Shown in pieces: positions 27,801-37,695 of a DNA stretch of 50,701 bases. Source of the DNA: an uncultured Bacteroidaceae bacterium (GTDB lineage Bacteria > Bacteroidota > Bacteroidia > Bacteroidales > Bacteroidaceae); NCBI GenBank assembly GCA_934271655.1, contig CAKQRW010000024.1, forward strand, positions 1 to 50,701, written 5' to 3'. Every line of letters starts with the position of its first letter. Positions within the stretch are counted from its first letter, which is position 1. The position numbers and the translations under genes are program-made. The notes beneath the pieces were generated by a model that did no database searches, was not told where the DNA came from, and saw nothing but the letters and a program-made list of their open reading frames with translations.

Positions 27801-29327
27801 GAAGTAGTTGAACAGCAACTGAGGCTTGTCGCTCAACACGGCCAGAGGCGTGTCGTTGCCCATTGAGGCAATAGGCTCTACACCATTAGTCGCCATCGGG
27901 GTGAGCGTGCGCTCGATGTCCTCGCGGGTGAAGCCGAAGGCGCGCAGCTTGCGGTCATAGTCGCTCACGTCGTTGCTCACCTTGCGTCCGCTCTTCAGGT
28001 TGTGAAGCTCTATGCGGTTGGTCGAGAGCCACTGCCTGTAAGGCCGTGCCGCCGCCAGCTGCTCCTTGAGCTCGCCGTCATAGTATATCTTGCCTTCCTC
28101 TGTGTCTATCATCAGGATCTTTCCTGGCTGGAGACGTCCTTTCTCCTTGATGTCGGCTGGGTTGAAGTTCATCACGCCCACCTCACTCGCCACGACCATC
28201 ATGTCGTTGTTGGTGATGAGGTAACGTGCCGGACGCAGACCATTGCGGTCGAGCATGCCGCCAGCGTATCTGCCATCGCTGAAGAGCAGCGCTGCAGGAC
28301 CGTCCCATGGCTCCATCAGGATGGAGTGGTATTCATAGAAAGCCTTCAGGTCTTCGCTGATAGGGTTCTTCTCGTTGAACGACTCTGGCACGAGCATGCT
28401 CATGGCGTGCGGCAGGCTAAGGCCAGACATCACGAAAAACTCCAGTGCGTTGTCGAGCGACGCACTGTCGCTCATGCCTGGCTGGATGATAGGGCGGATG
28501 GACTTGATGTCGGGGATGGCCTCAGAGGAGAGCACGCTCTCGCGGGCCTCCATCCATCCGCGGTTGCCGCGGATAGTGTTTATCTCGCCATTGTGCGCCA
28601 ACAGACGGAATGGCTGCGCCAGCTTCCATGAGGGGAAGGTGTTGGTGCTGAAGCGTGAGTGCACCAGCGCCAGGCCGCTTGTGAAGTAAGGGTGTGTCAG
28701 GTCACAGAAGTACTCTCTTACCTGCATGGATGAGAGCATGCCCTTATATATAATGTTCTTGCTTGAAAGCGATACTATGTAGAAGTCCTTGTTGGCAATG
28801 CGCTTCTCTATCTTTTTTCTCACGATGTAGAGGGTGCGCTCAAGCATCTCCACATCCTCGTCCTTGGCGCATGTGATGAACACCTGCTTGATGTCTGGCT
28901 CTGAGTCGAGCGCGTCCTTGCCGAGGCAGGACGGATTTGTAGGCACATTGCGCAGATGCATGAGTGTAAGGCCTTCTTTCTCTATCTCCTCCATCATGAT
29001 GCTGAGGATGTTTGCTTGCTCCTTCTCGTCCTTTGGAAGGAACACAAGGCCCGTGCCGTACTTGCCTTTTTCAGGAACAGGTATGCCCTGCAACAAGATG
29101 AACTCGTGAGGAATCTGCAGCATTATGCCGGCTCCATCGCCTGTCTTCTTGTCTGCGCCTTCTGCACCGCGGTGCCGCATGTTCTCCAGTACTTTCAATG
29201 CGGAATCAACCAACTCATGTGATTTGTTTCCGTGGATGTTGACTATCATGCCCACACCACACGCATCATGTTCATAAGACGCGTCGTACATACCAATTTG
29301 TTTGTAATCCTTCATGTTTGCAATCAT
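24831..29327 (-). CDS. gltB: Glutamate synthase large subunit
   Basis: A 1498-residue GltB that moves the amide nitrogen of glutamine to 2-oxoglutarate. A short propeptide precedes the nucleophilic cysteine in HDACGVGMIVNIHG (Cys23 counted from 29327); the class II amidotransferase is followed by the central domain and the FMN/synthase domain, with the 3Fe-4S cysteines in CVMMRKCHTNTCPVG and a C-terminal glycine-rich beta-helix (GSAGQSFGAF, GGRIAVMPP). Either Met 1 (29327) or Met 5 (29315, MKDYKQIG) may be the start; there is no clear ribosome site. Divergent from purF across a 353-bp control region. Confidence 0.97.
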   Translation of the reverse strand: MIANMKDYKQIGMYDASYEHDACGVGMIVNIHGNKSHELVDSALKVLENMRHRGAEGADKKTGDGAGIMLQIPHEFILLQGIPVPEKGKYGTGLVFLPKDEKEQANILSIMMEEIEKEGLTLMHLRNVPTNPSCLGKDALDSEPDIKQVFITCAKDEDVEMLERTLYIVRKKIEKRIANKDFYIVSLSSKNIIYKGMLSSMQVREYFCDLTHPYFTSGLALVHSRFSTNTFPSWKLAQPFRLLAHNGEINTIRGNRGWMEARESVLSSEAIPDIKSIRPIIQPGMSDSASLDNALEFFVMSGLSLPHAMSMLVPESFNEKNPISEDLKAFYEYHSILMEPWDGPAALLFSDGRYAGGMLDRNGLRPARYLITNNDMMVVASEVGVMNFNPADIKEKGRLQPGKILMIDTEEGKIYYDGELKEQLAAARPYRQWLSTNRIELHNLKSGRKVSNDVSDYDRKLRAFGFTREDIERTLTPMATNGVEPIASMGNDTPLAVLSDKPQLLFNYFRQQFAQVTNPAIDPIREELVMSLTEYIGAVGMHILAPSESHCKMVRLPHPVLNNTQLDVLCNIRYKGFNTVKLPMTFDASKGASALQQALTELCKKAEESVDNGVNYIILSDRDIDETHAAIPSLLAVSAVHHYLISVQKRVQTALIVESGEIREVMHAALLLGYGASAINPYMVFAILDDLVKKGKLQLNYETAEKNYTKAVCKGLFKIMSKMGISTIRSYRGAKIFEAVGVGEDLLRTYFGTESSTIGGIRLEEVAKDAVRMHDSGYAPKQVDDILPNIGQFSFRKDGEKHAWNPETISTLQLATRLGSYKKFKEFTKLVDEKEHPIFLRDFFDFKRNPIDIDKVEPVESIVKHFVTGAMSFGAISKEAHEALALAMNKLGTRSNTGEGGEDSERFSSEYDGISLSSKTKQIASGRFGVTAEYLVNAEEIQIKVAQGAKPGEGGQLPGYKVNDIIAKTRHSIPGISLISPPPHHDIYSIEDLAQLIFDLKNINPAAKISVKLVAESGVGTIAAGVAKAKADLIVISGAEGGTGASPASSMRYAGISPEIGLSETQQTLVLNGLRGQVRLQTDGQIKTGRDVVKMAMLGADEFGFGTTVLIVLGCVMMRKCHTNTCPVGVATQDEKLREHFRGHYEYVVNYFTFLAQEVREYLAEMGFTKLEDIVGRTDLIVTKKTAPESKYHLLDFSRMLHKVDSDAAIHAISGHENKVEGVKDLAIIEAAKDAINEEKEVSLEYTIANTDRSVGAMLAGAVAKAHGQAGLPDETINIKFIGSAGQSFGAFLPKGVNFKLEGEANDYLGKGLSGGRIAVMPPMRSNFDAEKNTIAGNTLLYGATSGEVYINGTVGERFGVRNSGATAVVEGVGDHACEYMTGGRVVVLGETGRNFAAGMSGGVAYVWDKNRNFDFFCNMEMVELSLLEDSSSRKELHELIRQHYLYTGSKLARTMLDEWSHYVEEFIQVVPIEYKKVLQEEQMKKLQQKIAEVQRDY

Positions 29328-29365
29328 TTTGATAATGAAAAACTTTTATTTCTGTAAATTTGGCG

Positions 29366-29373
29366 CAAAATTA
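29366..29373 (-). promoter_or_regulatory. Putative gltB promoter -7 box
   Basis: Minus strand TAATTTTG fits TAnnTTTG, about 40 nt before the gltB start. The upstream TTTG element is not clear. The remainder of 29374-29640 is AT-rich without a gene and separates the divergent gltB and purF units. Confidence 0.5.
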
Positions 29374-29643
29374 CGGCTTTTTATTGACGTATGGCATAAA
29401 TCTACAAGATTATTGCATCGTAATTTATTTAGCAAAGGAAGCTAACTTACAAAACGAAACACAATAAAGCCTTTATCCTTACAAACAGAAAGTAGAGTAT
29501 ATATAAAAAGTACAAGATTGTTACCTTGACAAATTTATTACAAAAATAATGATAGAATTTCTTTTTGTTTTAAATAATGTTTTTTTGCGACCGCATGTCA
29601 TAAAAAAACCAATGTTTAATATCTATATGTTTTTAAAAATTAC

Positions 29644-29651
29644 TAACTTTG
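29644..29651 (+). promoter_or_regulatory. Putative purF promoter -7 box
   Basis: TAACTTTG followed by C fits TAnnTTTG exactly and would give a leader of about 24 nt before the ATG at 29681. A TTTTTA element lies at roughly the -33 position. Confidence 0.6.
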
Positions 29652-29680
29652 CACCCAAAACGGATTAGAACGTTAAAGCA

Positions 29681-31567
29681 ATGGAGGTTTTAAAGCACGA
29701 ATGCGGCGTGGCAATGGTAAGATTGCTCAAGCCCCTGGAGTATTACCAGCAGAAATATGGTACATGGATGTATGGTCTCAACAAGATGTATCTCCTCATG
29801 GAGAAACAGCACAACAGAGGCCAGGAGGGCGCTGGCATCGCCAGCGTGAAGTTGGACGCTGCCTCTGGCGAGGAATATATGTTCCGCGAGCGCGCCATGG
29901 GCACAGGAGCCATCACCGAAATATTCCAAAATATACACAAGGGCTATGAGAACTTGACACACGAGGAACTCGCCGACGCCACCTTCGCAAAGAAATGCCT
30001 GCCATTCGCCGGCGACCTCTACATGGGGCACCTGCGCTATTCCACCACAGGCAAAAGCGGAATGGCATACATACACCCTTTCCTGAGGCGAAGCAACTAC
30101 CGCGCGCGCAACCTTGCCGTCTGCGGCAACTTCAATCTCACCAATGTCGACGAGGTGTTTGCCAAGATAACATCTGAGGGACAGCACCCACGTCGCTACG
30201 CCGACACATTTATTATATTGGAACAGCTTGGCCACCGCCTCGACAGAGAGGTGGAGCACCTGTATGACCGATTCATCGGCGAAGGCAAGCGCGGACTCGA
30301 TGTCACACACGCCATCGAGGACAACATCGACATGAGCCACGTGCTTCAGGAGGCCAGCAAGGACTGGGACGGAGGCTACGTCATGTGCGGCATCACAGGC
30401 AGCGGCGAGAGCTTCGCCCTGCGCGACCCATGGGGCATACGCAGCGCCTTCTGGTACATGGACGACGAGGTGATGGTGCTCGCCTCTGAGAGGCCCGTCA
30501 TACAGACTGTCTTTGACGTGCCTGCCGAAAAGATTACCGAGTTGCAGCCCGGACAGTCTATTCTCGTCAACAGGGCCGGCCACATGCGCCTCGCACAAAT
30601 CAACGTCCCACACAAGCTGACGGCCTGCTCATTTGAGAGAATTTACTTCAGCCGAGGCAGCGACGCAGACATATACCGCGAGCGCAAGCAGATGGGCAAA
30701 CTGCTCATCCCGTCTATTCTCAAGGCTATAGACTACGACATCGAGCATTCCGTTTTCTCTTTCATCCCTAACACAGCGGAAGTGGCTTTCTACGGAATGC
30801 TGGAAGGCCTCGACAACTACTTGAACCATCTGAAGGTACAGAAAATAGAAGAAGCAGTAAAGGCCGGCGCCGGACACAAGGAGATAGAGGCCATCCTCTC
30901 TCAGCGAGTGCGCAGCGAGAAAGTGGCCATCAAGGATATAAAGTTGCGCACCTTCATCTCGGAAGGCAACAGCCGCAACGACCTGGCAGCACACGTGTAT
31001 GACATCACCTACGGAAGTCTGAAGCCAGGAGTAGACAACCTCGTCATCATCGATGACAGCATCGTGAGGGGCACAACGCTCAAGCAGAGCATCATAAGCA
31101 TACTCGACCGCCTGCAGCCAAAGAAGATTGTCATCGTGTCGTCATCACCGCAAGTGCGCTACCCCGACTACTACGGCATCGACATGGCAAGCATGAACCA
31201 GTTCATCGCCTTCAAGGCAGCCGTGGCTTTGCTGAGGCAACGCGGCATGCAACCCGTGATAGCCAATGTCTACGCCAAATGCAAGCAGCAGCTCAACATG
31301 CCCAAAGAACAGATGGTCAACTACGTGAAGGAAATTTACGCTCCGTTTACAGACGAGGAAATTTCAGCCAAGATGGTGGAGCTGCTCAAGCCTGCCACCG
31401 TCAGAGCCGACGTGCAGATCGTATACCAGACACTCGACGGACTGCACGAGGCCTGCCCTGAGCATCTGGGCGACTGGTACTTCAGCGGCAACTACCCCAC
31501 TCCTGGCGGTGTGAAGCTGGTCAACCAAGCTTTCATCGACTACGTCGAAGGGGAGGATGTGCTCTGA
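29681..31567 (+). CDS. purF: Amidophosphoribosyltransferase (long Bacteroidota form)
   Basis: A 628-residue PurF-type enzyme, longer than the common about 470-500. A 7-residue propeptide (MEVLKHE) precedes the nucleophilic cysteine in CGVAMVRLL; HNRGQEGAGI is the class II amidotransferase signature; the phosphoribosyl-pyrophosphate site is VIIDDSIVRGTTL near residues 450-463. It starts purine synthesis by making phosphoribosylamine from PRPP and glutamine. The extra length lies mainly in insertions between these motifs and at the C-terminus. It heads a plus-strand run with carA, carB, guaA and pyrG and is divergent from gltB. Bacteroidota often keep a second, shorter purF elsewhere, so a specialised role is possible. 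Confidence 0.9.
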   Translation: MEVLKHECGVAMVRLLKPLEYYQQKYGTWMYGLNKMYLLMEKQHNRGQEGAGIASVKLDAASGEEYMFRERAMGTGAITEIFQNIHKGYENLTHEELADATFAKKCLPFAGDLYMGHLRYSTTGKSGMAYIHPFLRRSNYRARNLAVCGNFNLTNVDEVFAKITSEGQHPRRYADTFIILEQLGHRLDREVEHLYDRFIGEGKRGLDVTHAIEDNIDMSHVLQEASKDWDGGYVMCGITGSGESFALRDPWGIRSAFWYMDDEVMVLASERPVIQTVFDVPAEKITELQPGQSILVNRAGHMRLAQINVPHKLTACSFERIYFSRGSDADIYRERKQMGKLLIPSILKAIDYDIEHSVFSFIPNTAEVAFYGMLEGLDNYLNHLKVQKIEEAVKAGAGHKEIEAILSQRVRSEKVAIKDIKLRTFISEGNSRNDLAAHVYDITYGSLKPGVDNLVIIDDSIVRGTTLKQSIISILDRLQPKKIVIVSSSPQVRYPDYYGIDMASMNQFIAFKAAVALLRQRGMQPVIANVYAKCKQQLNMPKEQMVNYVKEIYAPFTDEEISAKMVELLKPATVRADVQIVYQTLDGLHEACPEHLGDWYFSGNYPTPGGVKLVNQAFIDYVEGEDVL

Positions 31568-31586
31568 CAACAAAAGATATGCAATG

Positions 31587-31632
31587 CCCTATGGCCGTTC
31601 TCTACACACAAGTACGGCCACAGGGTGTTTTG
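31587..31632 (+). terminator. Hairpin after purF
   Basis: CCCTATGGCCGT and ACGGCCACAGGG form a 12-bp stem with one mismatch, followed by TGTTTTGG. It lies 20 bp after the purF stop. A weak terminator or attenuator between purF and carA. Confidence 0.55.
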
Positions 31633-31681
31633 GTGTAATGAAAACAAATAGACAAAACAAAAAAAATACAATAACATAGCA

Positions 31682-32755
31682 ATGAGAAAAGCAACATTGA
31701 TTCTTGGCGACGGCACCCGATTTGAGGGATTGTCTTTCGGCTACGAGAAACCTGTGGCAGGTGAGGTCGTGTTCAACACAGCCATGACAGGTTATCCTGA
31801 GAGTCTCACAGACCCGTCCTACGCCGGTCAGCTCATGACGCTGACATATCCACTGATAGGCAACTACGGTGTGCCTCCTTTCACCTTCGGAGCCAACGGG
31901 CTGCCAGATTTCATGGAGAGCGAGCGCATACACGCAGAGGCTCTCATCGTGAGTGACTACAGTGACGAATGCAGCCACTGGAACGCTAAGGAGACTCTCG
32001 CCGACTGGCTCAAGCGGGAGCAGGTGCCAGGCATCACAGGCATTGACACACGCGAGCTCACAAAGGTGCTGCGCGAGCATGGCGTGATGATGGGACGCAT
32101 CGTCATGGAAGGCATGCCAGAAGATGTTGAGTCATTGCCATATTCATCGGTCAATTATGTTGACAAGGTGTCATGCAAGGAGGTCATACGCTACAACGAG
32201 GGAGCGGAGAAGACCATCGTGCTTGTGGACTGCGGCGTGAAGAGCAACATACTGCGCTGCCTCATCAAGCGAGGCGTGGAGATAGTGCGTGTGCCATGGA
32301 ACTATGACTACACATCCATCAACTACGACGGCATATTCATCAGCAACGGCCCTGGCGACCCCGACATGTGCGGCGAGGCTGTGGAGAATCTGCGCAAGGC
32401 CATGAGCATGAGCGACAAGCCTATCTTCGGCATCTGCATGGGCAACCAGCTGCTGGCCAAGGCAGGAGGCGCCAAGACATACAAGCTGAAGTACGGACAC
32501 CGAAGCCACAACCAGCCTGTGCGCATGGCCGGCACCAACAAGTGCTTCATCACAAGCCAAAACCACGGATTCGCTGTCGACGACAATACACTCGGAGCTG
32601 ACTGGGAGCCTCTCTTCTCCAACATGAACGACGGCTCCAACGAGGGCATACGCCACAAGAGCAAGCCTTGGTTCTCCGTACAGTTCCACCCTGAGGCTGC
32701 CAGCGGACCAACCGACACTGAGTTCCTTTTCGATGAATTTGTAAAAATGCTGTAA
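31682..32755 (+). CDS. carA: Carbamoyl-phosphate synthase small (glutamine amidotransferase) chain
   Basis: A 357-residue CarA that supplies ammonia from glutamine to CarB. N-terminal domain begins ATLILGDGTRFEGLSFG; the class I amidotransferase has the catalytic cysteine in GICMGNQLLAKA and His/Glu in VQFHPEAASGP. The oxyanion motif reads GNQ where many bacteria have GHQ. It ends 12 bp before carB, so both are cotranscribed and probably coupled. Confidence 0.96.
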   Translation: MRKATLILGDGTRFEGLSFGYEKPVAGEVVFNTAMTGYPESLTDPSYAGQLMTLTYPLIGNYGVPPFTFGANGLPDFMESERIHAEALIVSDYSDECSHWNAKETLADWLKREQVPGITGIDTRELTKVLREHGVMMGRIVMEGMPEDVESLPYSSVNYVDKVSCKEVIRYNEGAEKTIVLVDCGVKSNILRCLIKRGVEIVRVPWNYDYTSINYDGIFISNGPGDPDMCGEAVENLRKAMSMSDKPIFGICMGNQLLAKAGGAKTYKLKYGHRSHNQPVRMAGTNKCFITSQNHGFAVDDNTLGADWEPLFSNMNDGSNEGIRHKSKPWFSVQFHPEAASGPTDTEFLFDEFVKML

Positions 32756-32767
32756 CAACCACACTAT

Positions 32768-35700
32768 ATGGAAAGCAATATGGAAAGCAATATAAAGAAA
32801 GTTCTGCTCCTCGGTTCTGGAGCACTCAAGATAGGTGAGGCCGGAGAGTTTGACTATTCTGGCTCACAGGCGCTGAAGGCGCTGAAGGAGGAGGGCATCT
32901 ACACCGTCCTCATCAATCCAAACATTGCCACAGTGCAGACCTCTGAGGGTGTGGCTGACCAGATATACTTCCTGCCTGTCACACCATACTTCGTGGAGCG
33001 TGTCATCGAGAAGGAACGCCCCGACGGTGTGCTCCTCTCGTTCGGCGGACAGACTGCGCTCAACTGCGGCGTGTCGCTCTACCGCGACGGAGTGTTTGAG
33101 AAATATGGAGTGAAGGTGCTGGGCACACCTGTCCAGGCCATCATGGACACAGAAGACCGCGAACTCTTCGTCGAGCGACTCAACGAGATTGATGTCAAGA
33201 CTATCAAGAGCGAGGCGGTGGAAAATATAGAAGACGCGCGCAAGGCTGCCAAGGAGCTTGGCTATCCTGTCATCATACGCGCGGCTTACGCTCTGGGCGG
33301 ACTGGGCAGCGGATTCTGCGACAACGAGGAGGAGCTGAACGTGCTGGCTGAGAAGGCCTTCTCTTTCTCTCCGCAGGTGCTCGTGGAGAAGAGCCTGAGA
33401 GGATGGAAAGAGGTGGAATACGAGGTGGTGCGCGACCGCTATGACAACTGCATCACGGTCTGCAACATGGAGAACTTCGACCCACTGGGCATACACACAG
33501 GCGAGAGCATCGTCATAGCTCCCTCACAGACTCTGTCCAACAGCGACTACCATAAGTTGCGCGAACTGGCCATACGCATCGTGCGCCACGTCGGCATCGT
33601 GGGCGAGTGCAACGTGCAGTACGCCTACGACCCCGAGAGCGAGGACTACCGCGTCATTGAGGTCAACGCACGTCTGAGCCGCTCTTCAGCACTCGCATCC
33701 AAGGCCACTGGCTATCCACTCGCTTTTGTGGCAGCCAAGCTCGGCCTGGGCTACGGACTCTTCGAGCTGAAGAATTCTGTCACAAAGACCACAAGCGCAT
33801 TCTTCGAGCCAGCGCTCGACTATGTGGTCTGCAAGATACCTCGCTGGGACCTCGGCAAGTTCCACGGAGTGGACCGCGAGCTGGGCAGCTCAATGAAGTC
33901 TGTGGGCGAGGTGATGGCCATCGGCCGCACCTTCGAGGAGGTCATCCAGAAGGGACTGCGCATGATAGGCCAGGGCATGCACGGATTTGTGGAAAACAAG
34001 GAGCTCGTCATCGACGATGTGGACAAGGCTCTGCGCGAGCCTACCGACAAGCGCATCTTTGTCATCTCAAAGGCCATGCAGCAGGGCTACACTGTCGACC
34101 AGATTCACGAGCTCACAAAGATTGACCGCTGGTTCCTGCAGAAGCTGCAGAAGATTGTGAACACTTCCAAGGAACTGAAGAAATACAACGCAGGCAACGT
34201 TCCTGCCGACCTGCTGCGCCTGGCCAAGGTGCAGGGATTCTCCGACTTCCAGGTGGCCCGCTCTCTCGGACTGGAGGCTGAGATGGGCAGCGAGGATGGC
34301 TCAATGGCTGTGCGCGCCCTGCGCAAGAAGCTCGGCATCATGCCTGTAGTGAAGCAGATCGACACGCTCGCAGCAGAGTATCCTGCCCACACCAACTACC
34401 TCTACCTCACCTACAGCGGCGTGGCCAACGACGTGCAGTATGTGGGCGACCACAAGTCTATCGTGGTGCTCGGCAGCGGCGCCTACCGCATAGGCTCAAG
34501 CGTGGAGTTTGACTGGTGCGGCGTGCAGGCTCTGCAGACCATCCGCAAGGAGGGCTACCGCAGCGTGATGATAAACTACAACCCTGAGACGGTCAGCACC
34601 GACTACGACATGTGCGACCGTCTCTACTTTGACGAGCTCACCTTCGAGCGCGTGCTCGACATCATCGAACTGGAGAATCCGCATGGAGTCATCGTGTCGA
34701 CAGGCGGACAGATACCAAACAACCTCGCTCTGCGTCTCGACGGCGAGGGCGTGAACATTCTCGGCACAAGCGCGGCAAGCATCGACAATGCCGAAGACCG
34801 CGACAAGTTCTCGGCCATGCTCGACCGCATAGGCGTGGACCAGCCTGAATGGAGCGCGCTCACTTCTATGGACGACATCAACCGCTTCATCGACAAGGTC
34901 GGCTTCCCTGTCCTCGTGCGCCCTTCATACGTGCTCAGCGGCGCGGCCATGAACGTGTGCAGCAACCAGGAGGAGCTGGAGCGCTTCCTCAGCCTCGCGG
35001 CCAACGTGTCTAAGAAGCACCCTGTGGTGGTGAGCCAGTTCATACAGCACGCCAAGGAGGTGGAGATGGACGCTGTGGCTCGCAATGGCGAGATCATCGT
35101 GTACGCCATCTCAGAGCATATCGAGTATGCCGGCGTTCACTCAGGCGACGCCACCATACAGTTCCCGCCACAGAAACTTTATGTGGAGACCATGAGGCGC
35201 ATCAAGCGCGTGAGCCGACAGATAGCACACGAGCTTAACATATCAGGCCCATTCAACATTCAGTTCCTTGCGCGCGACAACGACATCAAGGTCATCGAGT
35301 GCAACCTCCGCGCCTCACGCTCGTTCCCATTCGTGAGCAAGGTGCTCAAGATAAACTTCATTGAGCTTGCCACACGCGTCATGCTCGGCCTCGACGTGCA
35401 GAAGCCTGGCAAGAACCTCTTCGACCTCGACTACGTGGGCATCAAGGCAAGCCAGTTCTCATTCAACCGCCTGCAAAAAGCCGACCCTGTGCTCGGCGTG
35501 GACATGGCTTCCACAGGCGAGGTGGGATGCATCGGCTCCGACACATCATGCGCCATCCTCAAGTCTATGCTCAGCGTCGGCTACCGCATACCGTCACAGG
35601 ACAAGGGCATACTCCTCTCCACTGGCGACGCCAAGCAGAAGGTGGACATGCTCGCCGCTGCCCACTGGCTCCAGAAGAAGGGATACCACATCTACGCCAC

Positions 35701-36004
35701 TGGCGGCACATCTACATTCCTCTCGACAAACGGAGTGCAGAACACACGCGTGTACTGGCCAAGCGAGGAAGGACAGCCACAGGCCATCGACCTGCTCCAC
35801 AACAAGCAGATAGACATGGTGGTCAACATACCGAAGAACCTGTCTTCGGGCGAGCTGTCCAACGGCTACAAGATACGCCGCGCGGCTATCGACCTCAACA
35901 TACCGCTCATCACCAACGCACGCCTGGCAAGCGCCTTCATCAACGCGTTCTGCACCATGTCGGTCGACGACCTGGCCATCAAGTCTTGGAGCGAGTATCA
36001 GTAA
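32768..36004 (+). CDS. carB: Carbamoyl-phosphate synthase large chain
   Basis: A 1078-residue CarB with two homologous ATP-grasp halves, beginning GSGALKIGEAGEFDYSGSQA in the first and LGSGAYRIGSSVEFDWCGVQ in the second, an oligomerisation region between them, and a C-terminal MGS-like allosteric domain (LSTGDAKQKVDMLAAA ... YATGGTS). It makes carbamoyl phosphate for pyrimidines and arginine. The start repeats MESN twice (MESNMESNIKK), so translation could begin at either Met. Length is normal. Confidence 0.97.
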   Translation: MESNMESNIKKVLLLGSGALKIGEAGEFDYSGSQALKALKEEGIYTVLINPNIATVQTSEGVADQIYFLPVTPYFVERVIEKERPDGVLLSFGGQTALNCGVSLYRDGVFEKYGVKVLGTPVQAIMDTEDRELFVERLNEIDVKTIKSEAVENIEDARKAAKELGYPVIIRAAYALGGLGSGFCDNEEELNVLAEKAFSFSPQVLVEKSLRGWKEVEYEVVRDRYDNCITVCNMENFDPLGIHTGESIVIAPSQTLSNSDYHKLRELAIRIVRHVGIVGECNVQYAYDPESEDYRVIEVNARLSRSSALASKATGYPLAFVAAKLGLGYGLFELKNSVTKTTSAFFEPALDYVVCKIPRWDLGKFHGVDRELGSSMKSVGEVMAIGRTFEEVIQKGLRMIGQGMHGFVENKELVIDDVDKALREPTDKRIFVISKAMQQGYTVDQIHELTKIDRWFLQKLQKIVNTSKELKKYNAGNVPADLLRLAKVQGFSDFQVARSLGLEAEMGSEDGSMAVRALRKKLGIMPVVKQIDTLAAEYPAHTNYLYLTYSGVANDVQYVGDHKSIVVLGSGAYRIGSSVEFDWCGVQALQTIRKEGYRSVMINYNPETVSTDYDMCDRLYFDELTFERVLDIIELENPHGVIVSTGGQIPNNLALRLDGEGVNILGTSAASIDNAEDRDKFSAMLDRIGVDQPEWSALTSMDDINRFIDKVGFPVLVRPSYVLSGAAMNVCSNQEELERFLSLAANVSKKHPVVVSQFIQHAKEVEMDAVARNGEIIVYAISEHIEYAGVHSGDATIQFPPQKLYVETMRRIKRVSRQIAHELNISGPFNIQFLARDNDIKVIECNLRASRSFPFVSKVLKINFIELATRVMLGLDVQKPGKNLFDLDYVGIKASQFSFNRLQKADPVLGVDMASTGEVGCIGSDTSCAILKSMLSVGYRIPSQDKGILLSTGDAKQKVDMLAAAHWLQKKGYHIYATGGTSTFLSTNGVQNTRVYWPSEEGQPQAIDLLHNKQIDMVVNIPKNLSSGELSNGYKIRRAAIDLNIPLITNARLASAFINAFCTMSVDDLAIKSWSEYQ

Positions 36005-36060
36005 GCGATTATATCATCAACATAGTGAAACAACACTTTACACACTATATCATATAAAGT

Positions 36061-37671
36061 ATGCAACAGAAAATTATCATTCTCGATTTTGGCTCACAGA
36101 CCACGCAGCTCATCGGCCGCCGTCTGCGCGAACTCGACACATTCTGCGAGATCTTGCCTTACAACAAGTTTCCGCACAATGATCCCGATGTCATCGGAGT
36201 CATTCTGTCTGGCTCGCCTTTCAGTGTCTATGACCCAGAAGCCTTCCAGGTGGACCTCAGCGAGATCCGCGGCAAGTACCCTATCCTGGGCATCTGCTAC
36301 GGCGCACAGTACATGGCCCACAATTTCGGAGGCAAGGTAGCGCCTGCGGGCACTCGCGAGTACGGCCGCGCCAACCTTCAGTGGTTCGAAAAGGAGAATC
36401 CCCTCTTCAAGGGATTTGACGAGCACTCACAGGTGTGGATGAGCCATGGCGACACTATCGTCGCTCTGCCAGACAACTTCCGCTGCATCGCCTCTACCGA
36501 CAAGGTGCAGTTTGCAGCCTACCAGGCTGAGGGGGAGAAGCTGTGGGGAGTACAGTTCCATCCAGAAGCATTCCACTCAGTGCAGGGCACACAGCTGCTC
36601 AAGAATTTTGCCGTCGACATCTGCGGAGGCCGACAGGACTGGAGCGCCGACTCTTTCGTCGAGACTACAGTGGCGGAACTCAAGTCGCAGCTCGGCGATG
36701 ACAAGGTCATCCTTGGCCTCTCAGGCGGTGTCGACTCCAGCGTGGCAGCCGTCCTTCTCAACAAAGCCATCGGAAAGAACCTCACCTGCATCTTTGTCGA
36801 CCACGGCATGCTGCGCAAGAACGAGTTCCACGATGTGATGGAGGACTACAAGTGCCTCGGTCTTAATGTCATCGGCGTCGATGCCTCAGAGAAGTTCTTC
36901 GCCGACCTCGCAGGAGTGTCCGATCCGGAGCAGAAGCGCAAGATCATCGGCCGCGACTTCGTGGAAGTATTCAACGCAGAGGCCAAGAAGCAGACAGGAG
37001 CCAAGTGGCTTGCCCAGGGCACCATCTATCCCGACCGCATCGAAAGCCTCAACATCACAGGTAAGGTCATCAAGAGCCACCACAACGTGGGCGGTCTCCC
37101 TAAAGAGATGAACCTCCAGCTCTGCGAGCCGCTCAAGTGGCTCTTCAAGGACGAGGTTAGACGTGTGGGACGCTCCATGGGCATGCCTGAGCATCTCATC
37201 ACACGCCATCCGTTCCCTGGCCCAGGCCTGGCTGTACGCATCCTCGGCGACATCACGCCTGAGAAAGTGCGCATCCTCCAGGACGCAGACGACATCTACA
37301 TACGCGGACTGCGCGACTACAAGGTCAAGCTCAGCGGCGACGAGGCCCGACGTGTCCTTGCGGCAGGAGTGCCGGCCGACATGGAGAACGGAGAGATTGA
37401 GGTGTCACTCTACGACCAGATATGGCAAGCAGGCACAGTGCTTCTCTCTACCGTCCGCTCCGTGGGAGTGATGGGCGATGAGCGAACATACGAGCATCCT
37501 GTAGCCCTGAGGGCTGTCACCAGCACCGATGCCATGACCGCCGACTGGGCCCACCTGCCCTACGACTTCATGGCGAAGGTTTCCAACGAGATAATAAACA
37601 AGGTGAAGGGTGTCAACCGCGTATGCTACGACATCTCCTCAAAGCCACCAGCAACCATTGAGTGGGAATAA
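36061..37671 (+). CDS. guaA: GMP synthase, glutamine-hydrolysing
   Basis: A 536-residue GuaA converting XMP to GMP. The class I amidotransferase shows the catalytic cysteine in GICYGAQYMAHNFGG and His/Glu in GVQFHPEAFHS; the ATP-pyrophosphatase loop is LSGGVDSSVAA near residue 221; the C-terminal dimerisation domain ends KPPATIEWE as usual. It follows carB by about 55 bp in the same direction and ends at a strong terminator. Confidence 0.97.
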   Translation: MQQKIIILDFGSQTTQLIGRRLRELDTFCEILPYNKFPHNDPDVIGVILSGSPFSVYDPEAFQVDLSEIRGKYPILGICYGAQYMAHNFGGKVAPAGTREYGRANLQWFEKENPLFKGFDEHSQVWMSHGDTIVALPDNFRCIASTDKVQFAAYQAEGEKLWGVQFHPEAFHSVQGTQLLKNFAVDICGGRQDWSADSFVETTVAELKSQLGDDKVILGLSGGVDSSVAAVLLNKAIGKNLTCIFVDHGMLRKNEFHDVMEDYKCLGLNVIGVDASEKFFADLAGVSDPEQKRKIIGRDFVEVFNAEAKKQTGAKWLAQGTIYPDRIESLNITGKVIKSHHNVGGLPKEMNLQLCEPLKWLFKDEVRRVGRSMGMPEHLITRHPFPGPGLAVRILGDITPEKVRILQDADDIYIRGLRDYKVKLSGDEARRVLAAGVPADMENGEIEVSLYDQIWQAGTVLLSTVRSVGVMGDERTYEHPVALRAVTSTDAMTADWAHLPYDFMAKVSNEIINKVKGVNRVCYDISSKPPATIEWE

Positions 37672-37695
37672 AACCTTCCCGCTCCGCACAACTAT